The notes under the pieces are model-generated. The model was given only the letters and a program-made list of their open reading frames with translations, searched no databases and was not told the DNA's origin. Of a DNA stretch of 64,000 nt, positions 61,987 through 64,000 are shown piece after piece. The DNA lies in assembly GCA_022041995.1 (NCBI GenBank), contig CP074381.1, positions 2,294,001 to 2,358,000 of the forward strand, written 5' to 3'. The stretch's first letter is position 1; the number at the start of each line of letters is the position of its first letter. The stretch is from Cupriavidus necator. Lineage in GTDB: Bacteria; Pseudomonadota; Gammaproteobacteria; Burkholderiales; Burkholderiaceae. The translations under genes were made by a program, and so were the position numbers.

Positions 61987-62217
61987 ATGAAGACGACCAC
62001 GCAACTGCTGCTGGCTTTGGGCTTATCACCCATGCTGGCATTTGCCGCAAGAACTGCGTTCAGCCCTTCTTTCTCGCGACGACAAGCAAGGAGCCACCAA
62101 CGGGGAAGCGCAAACCGGCTCGTATCAGCTGGTATTCAATGGCACAAAATGCCGCCGAACACGGCGTTTAGCACCGTGCCGATGCGGAAGCCATCGTCCA
62201 TGGCGTCGGTGGGATGA
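61987..62217 (+). CDS. Possible exported protein remnant
   Basis: An ATG at 61987 starts a good signal peptide (T-Q-L-L-L-A-L-G-L-S-P-M-L-A-F-A-A), but the following residues are basic and without pattern. Another frame continuing from A-A (Q-E-L-R-S-A-L-L-S-R-D-D-K-Q-G) looks more protein-like, so a frameshift is possible. No family is recognised. The rest of 61800-62304 is empty. Confidence 0.35.
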   Translation: MKTTTQLLLALGLSPMLAFAARTAFSPSFSRRQARSHQRGSANRLVSAGIQWHKMPPNTAFSTVPMRKPSSMASVG

Positions 62218-62304
62218 TCACCGCGCCTCTCGAGCACCCGCCTCTGGTCGCCTCTCGATTGGCCGCCAGGATCTGCGGCAGATCGTCTCAATCAGAAAGT
62301 CCAG

Positions 62305-63345
62305 TCAGTGTGCCTCGGATGCGCTGAACCGTCGCCTGTAGTAACCCGGGCTGGTTCCAAGCCGAGTCCGGAAATGATTGCGCATTGTGGCTGCAGCGCC
62401 AAAACCGACTTGTACCGCGATTTCATCCACGGATAAATCGGTCTCTTCAAGCAACGTCCTGGCCCGGCCCATGCGCTCGGTAAGCAGCCACTCCCCTGGA
62501 GGCATCCCCATCGTACTGACAAAGTGCCGCTGAAAGGTTCGGGCACTCATCGCCATTTGCCTTGCCATTCTGACAATCGACCAGCCTTCGTCCAATGTTG
62601 CGCGCACCGCGTCCACCAAGGGTGCCAGCGAAGAGCCGCTACGCTTTGAGACCGGCTCGTCGATATACTGGGCCTGCCCGCCTTCGCGGTGGGGTGGCAT
62701 GACCAGTCGGCGTGCGACCTGATTGGCAGCGCGCGGGCCAAGATCCCGGCGAATCAGGTGGAGGCACAAGTCGATTCCCGCCGCACTGCCGGCAGACGTG
62801 AGGACATCGCCGGCATCGACGTAGAGGACGTCCGCTTCCACGTGGACGTCCGGATATCGCGCCGCGAGTGCTGCGGCATGGCGCCAGTGCGTCGTCGCAC
62901 GCTTTCCATCGAGCAACCCCGCTGCCGCCAGGACAAAGGCGCCCGTGCAGATTGACATGACGCGCGCCCCGCGTTTGTTCGCCTTCCTCAACGCGCGGCA
63001 AAGTTCCGGCGGGACGTCCGCTTCGATACCGCGCCACCCCGGAATAATGATGGTCTTCGCTTTGGCCAGGAGTTCGAGGCCACCGTCAGCCTGTACCTGG
63101 ATGCCCCCCGAACCGTGCACCCTCCCCGATTCGGCGGAACAGGTCGTAAAGCGATACCAGCTGTCACCCATTTCAGGTCTTGGCAGACCGAACACTTCAA
63201 CGGCGCAGCCATATTCAAAGAGGCTCAGGCCGTCATACACGACGACGGCAACCAGTCCTGCGTTGGCAGACGATTGTGGATTGGTCTTTGGCACGATATG
63301 GACGGGAACTGGCATTGATGCCACTAGCGACTGATTTTGCCCCAT
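62305..63345 (-). CDS. GlxA/FtrA-type AraC regulator with DJ-1/PfpI domain
   Basis: About 346 residues. The N-terminal DJ-1/PfpI amidotransferase-like domain starts V-A-V-V-V-Y-D-G-L-S-L-F-E-Y-G and has the nucleophile-elbow position at S-I-C-T-G-A-F-V-L-A-A-A-G, with Cys retained, and T-T-H-W-R-H. The C-terminal AraC HTH follows (S-I-V-R-M-A-R-Q-M-A-M-S-A-R-T-F-Q-R-H-F, then V-D-E-I-A-V-Q-V-G-F-G). It is closest to FtrA/GlxA/CdhR types, which sense amino-acid-like or quaternary-amine compounds. The start at 63345 is uncertain; 63315 is an alternative. Confidence 0.88.
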   Translation of the reverse strand: MGQNQSLVASMPVPVHIVPKTNPQSSANAGLVAVVVYDGLSLFEYGCAVEVFGLPRPEMGDSWYRFTTCSAESGRVHGSGGIQVQADGGLELLAKAKTIIIPGWRGIEADVPPELCRALRKANKRGARVMSICTGAFVLAAAGLLDGKRATTHWRHAAALAARYPDVHVEADVLYVDAGDVLTSAGSAAGIDLCLHLIRRDLGPRAANQVARRLVMPPHREGGQAQYIDEPVSKRSGSSLAPLVDAVRATLDEGWSIVRMARQMAMSARTFQRHFVSTMGMPPGEWLLTERMGRARTLLEETDLSVDEIAVQVGFGAAATMRNHFRTRLGTSPGYYRRRFSASEAH

Positions 63346-63559
63346 CCGCTCTACGTCTCGCAAGCCTCTCCCCCATGTCTGTTGCGTGTGCTGCGATCCT
63401 GATCGCCGTCACTCTCATCAAGTTGGCACGATCTTTACGCAAATTGTCGTTCGTGCCACTGGTGGGTTCAAATTGCGCTGCTTATCCTGTGGTCGGTGGT
63501 TCGCGATACGGCAAGCGACGCGCGTCCGCCAGCAATTTCAACCCGCAGAGAGAGTGAAA

Positions 63560-63907
63560 GTGAAAGACAAACTATTCATGCTTCGCCCCGGCTTTTTTTC
63601 AGGCTCGGAAGGTCCGTTCTATTGTGGAGATTCCGTTGCCGTTGAAGGCTTGCTCGGCTTCTTCCCGCAGTTGCGCAATGAAGTTGATGTCGAATACATC
63701 GATGCGCCCCGCCCTCGCATGGCAATTGTCGAACTGATCGGCGAGGCGAACCAGTCCGCCCCCGTCCTGGTGCTCGGCGCGGGGCGCGCGCCGGTCGATG
63801 ACGGCGTGGAGATTCACGTAAGCGGCCAGACGCGTTTTATCGATTCGCCCGACCATATCCGTCGATACCTGTCGTCGCAGTACGGTGTGGCGCATCCCGC
63901 CTCCTGA
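63560..63907 (+). CDS. DUF3088 domain protein
   Basis: A protein of about 115 residues with the DUF3088 layout: K-D-K-L-F-M-L-R-P-G-F at the start, F-Y-C-G-D-S-V-A-V-E-G-L-L in place of the usual F-Y-C-x-x-C, Y-I-D-A-P-R-P-R and G-E-A-N-Q-S-A-P-V-L-V-L. The fold is thioredoxin-like, but the second Cys of the usual pair is replaced by Ser or Val. GTG at 63560 or 63554 is the likely start after AGAGAG. Function unknown. Confidence 0.78.
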   Translation: MKDKLFMLRPGFFSGSEGPFYCGDSVAVEGLLGFFPQLRNEVDVEYIDAPRPRMAIVELIGEANQSAPVLVLGAGRAPVDDGVEIHVSGQTRFIDSPDHIRRYLSSQYGVAHPAS

Positions 63908-63944
63908 CTACAGGCCCACCGGCTCATGCGTGAAGAGGCCTTCC

Positions 63945-64000
63945 ATGCAGCCCCGCGCGCCGATCGCAACCATTGCGATCGGCGGCATCGTCTACCGCAA
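63945..64000 (+). CDS. Start of an unidentified gene (runs off window)
   Basis: ATG at 63945 follows AGAGG by 6 bases and opens M-Q-P-R-A-P-I-A-T-I-A-I-G-G-I-V-Y-R, which looks like a first strand of a globular protein. Too short to identify. Confidence 0.35.
   Translation, partial: MQPRAPIATIAIGGIVYR

Noticed and set aside
1..64000. tRNA, rRNA, CRISPR array, phage or replication genes
   Set aside because: I looked for cloverleaf-like tRNA segments, regular direct repeats with spacers, and integrase or Rep proteins and recognised none.

Overview
The window looks like an accessory (chromid or megaplasmid-type) region of a Burkholderiales beta-proteobacterium, most likely Cupriavidus or a close relative. 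This rests on two Bug-type periplasmic receptors, a family III CoA-transferase/HMG-CoA-lyase pair, a Burkholderiales-type H-NS protein, porins of the beta-proteobacterial 16-strand class, GC-rich codon use and many LysR/TetR/GntR-controlled catabolic operons. No rRNA, tRNA, CRISPR array or replication origin was recognised.

Layout. 0-2.5 kb: an acyl-CoA operon (HMG-CoA lyase family, CoA-transferase, Bug receptor) divergent from a LysR gene. 3.9-10.3 kb: a sulfatase operon (LysR, sulfatase, FAD-linked oxidase, Bug receptor, MFS/MHS permease). 10.9-22.8 kb: a gene-poor, decaying stretch with small secreted proteins, two GNAT paralogues, a cold-shock pseudogene, an Hfq-like protein, an H-NS-like protein, a frameshifted secreted nuclease, an orphan antitoxin and the first copy of a 1326-bp ISAzo13-type insertion sequence that splits a small exported protein gene with a CGCC target duplication. 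22.8-25.1 kb: an NmrA-like/SnoaL-like pair with a TetR gene.

25.2-43.3 kb is the most interesting part: a catabolic island with a BKACE-type cleavage enzyme, two SDR dehydrogenases, an ATP-dependent hydantoinase/lactamase pair (HyuA/HyuB), a gamma-carbonic-anhydrase-fold protein, a GntR/FCD regulator carrying a C-terminal AT-hook, an inositol-monophosphatase-family gene disrupted by an IS5-type element, an alpha/beta hydrolase, a porin and a complete branched-chain-amino-acid-type ABC importer. Near-identical copies of the palindrome TGTGATCACA sit in every promoter region of this island, and at the hyuA and ABC-importer promoters the operator overlaps the -35 hexamer (TTGTGA, 17-bp spacer, TATACT or TATAAA). 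I read this as one regulon for uptake and breakdown of a cyclic amide or related compound; the substrate itself is inferred, not seen.

43.3-64 kb: remnants of an IS256-type transposase, a PheC-like periplasmic protein, a TetR-controlled redox operon (old yellow enzyme, SDR, alpha/beta hydrolase, quinone-oxidoreductase-like enzyme), a MarR/DUF1330 pair with a clear operator, a decayed stress or low-oxygen locus (hemerythrin, APH/P-loop kinase, nitroreductase pseudogene, GNAT fragment, universal stress protein), the second, inverted ISAzo13-type copy, an SDR/BKACE operon with a divergent AraC regulator and 21-bp-spaced direct repeats, a GlxA/FtrA-type regulator and a DUF3088 protein.

A caution applies to the whole window: at least six otherwise intact genes carry single-base changes in short G/C runs, a pattern typical of homopolymer sequencing error. 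Several other genes (cold-shock protein, nitroreductase, an MFS remnant) carry independent stop codons and are true pseudogenes.
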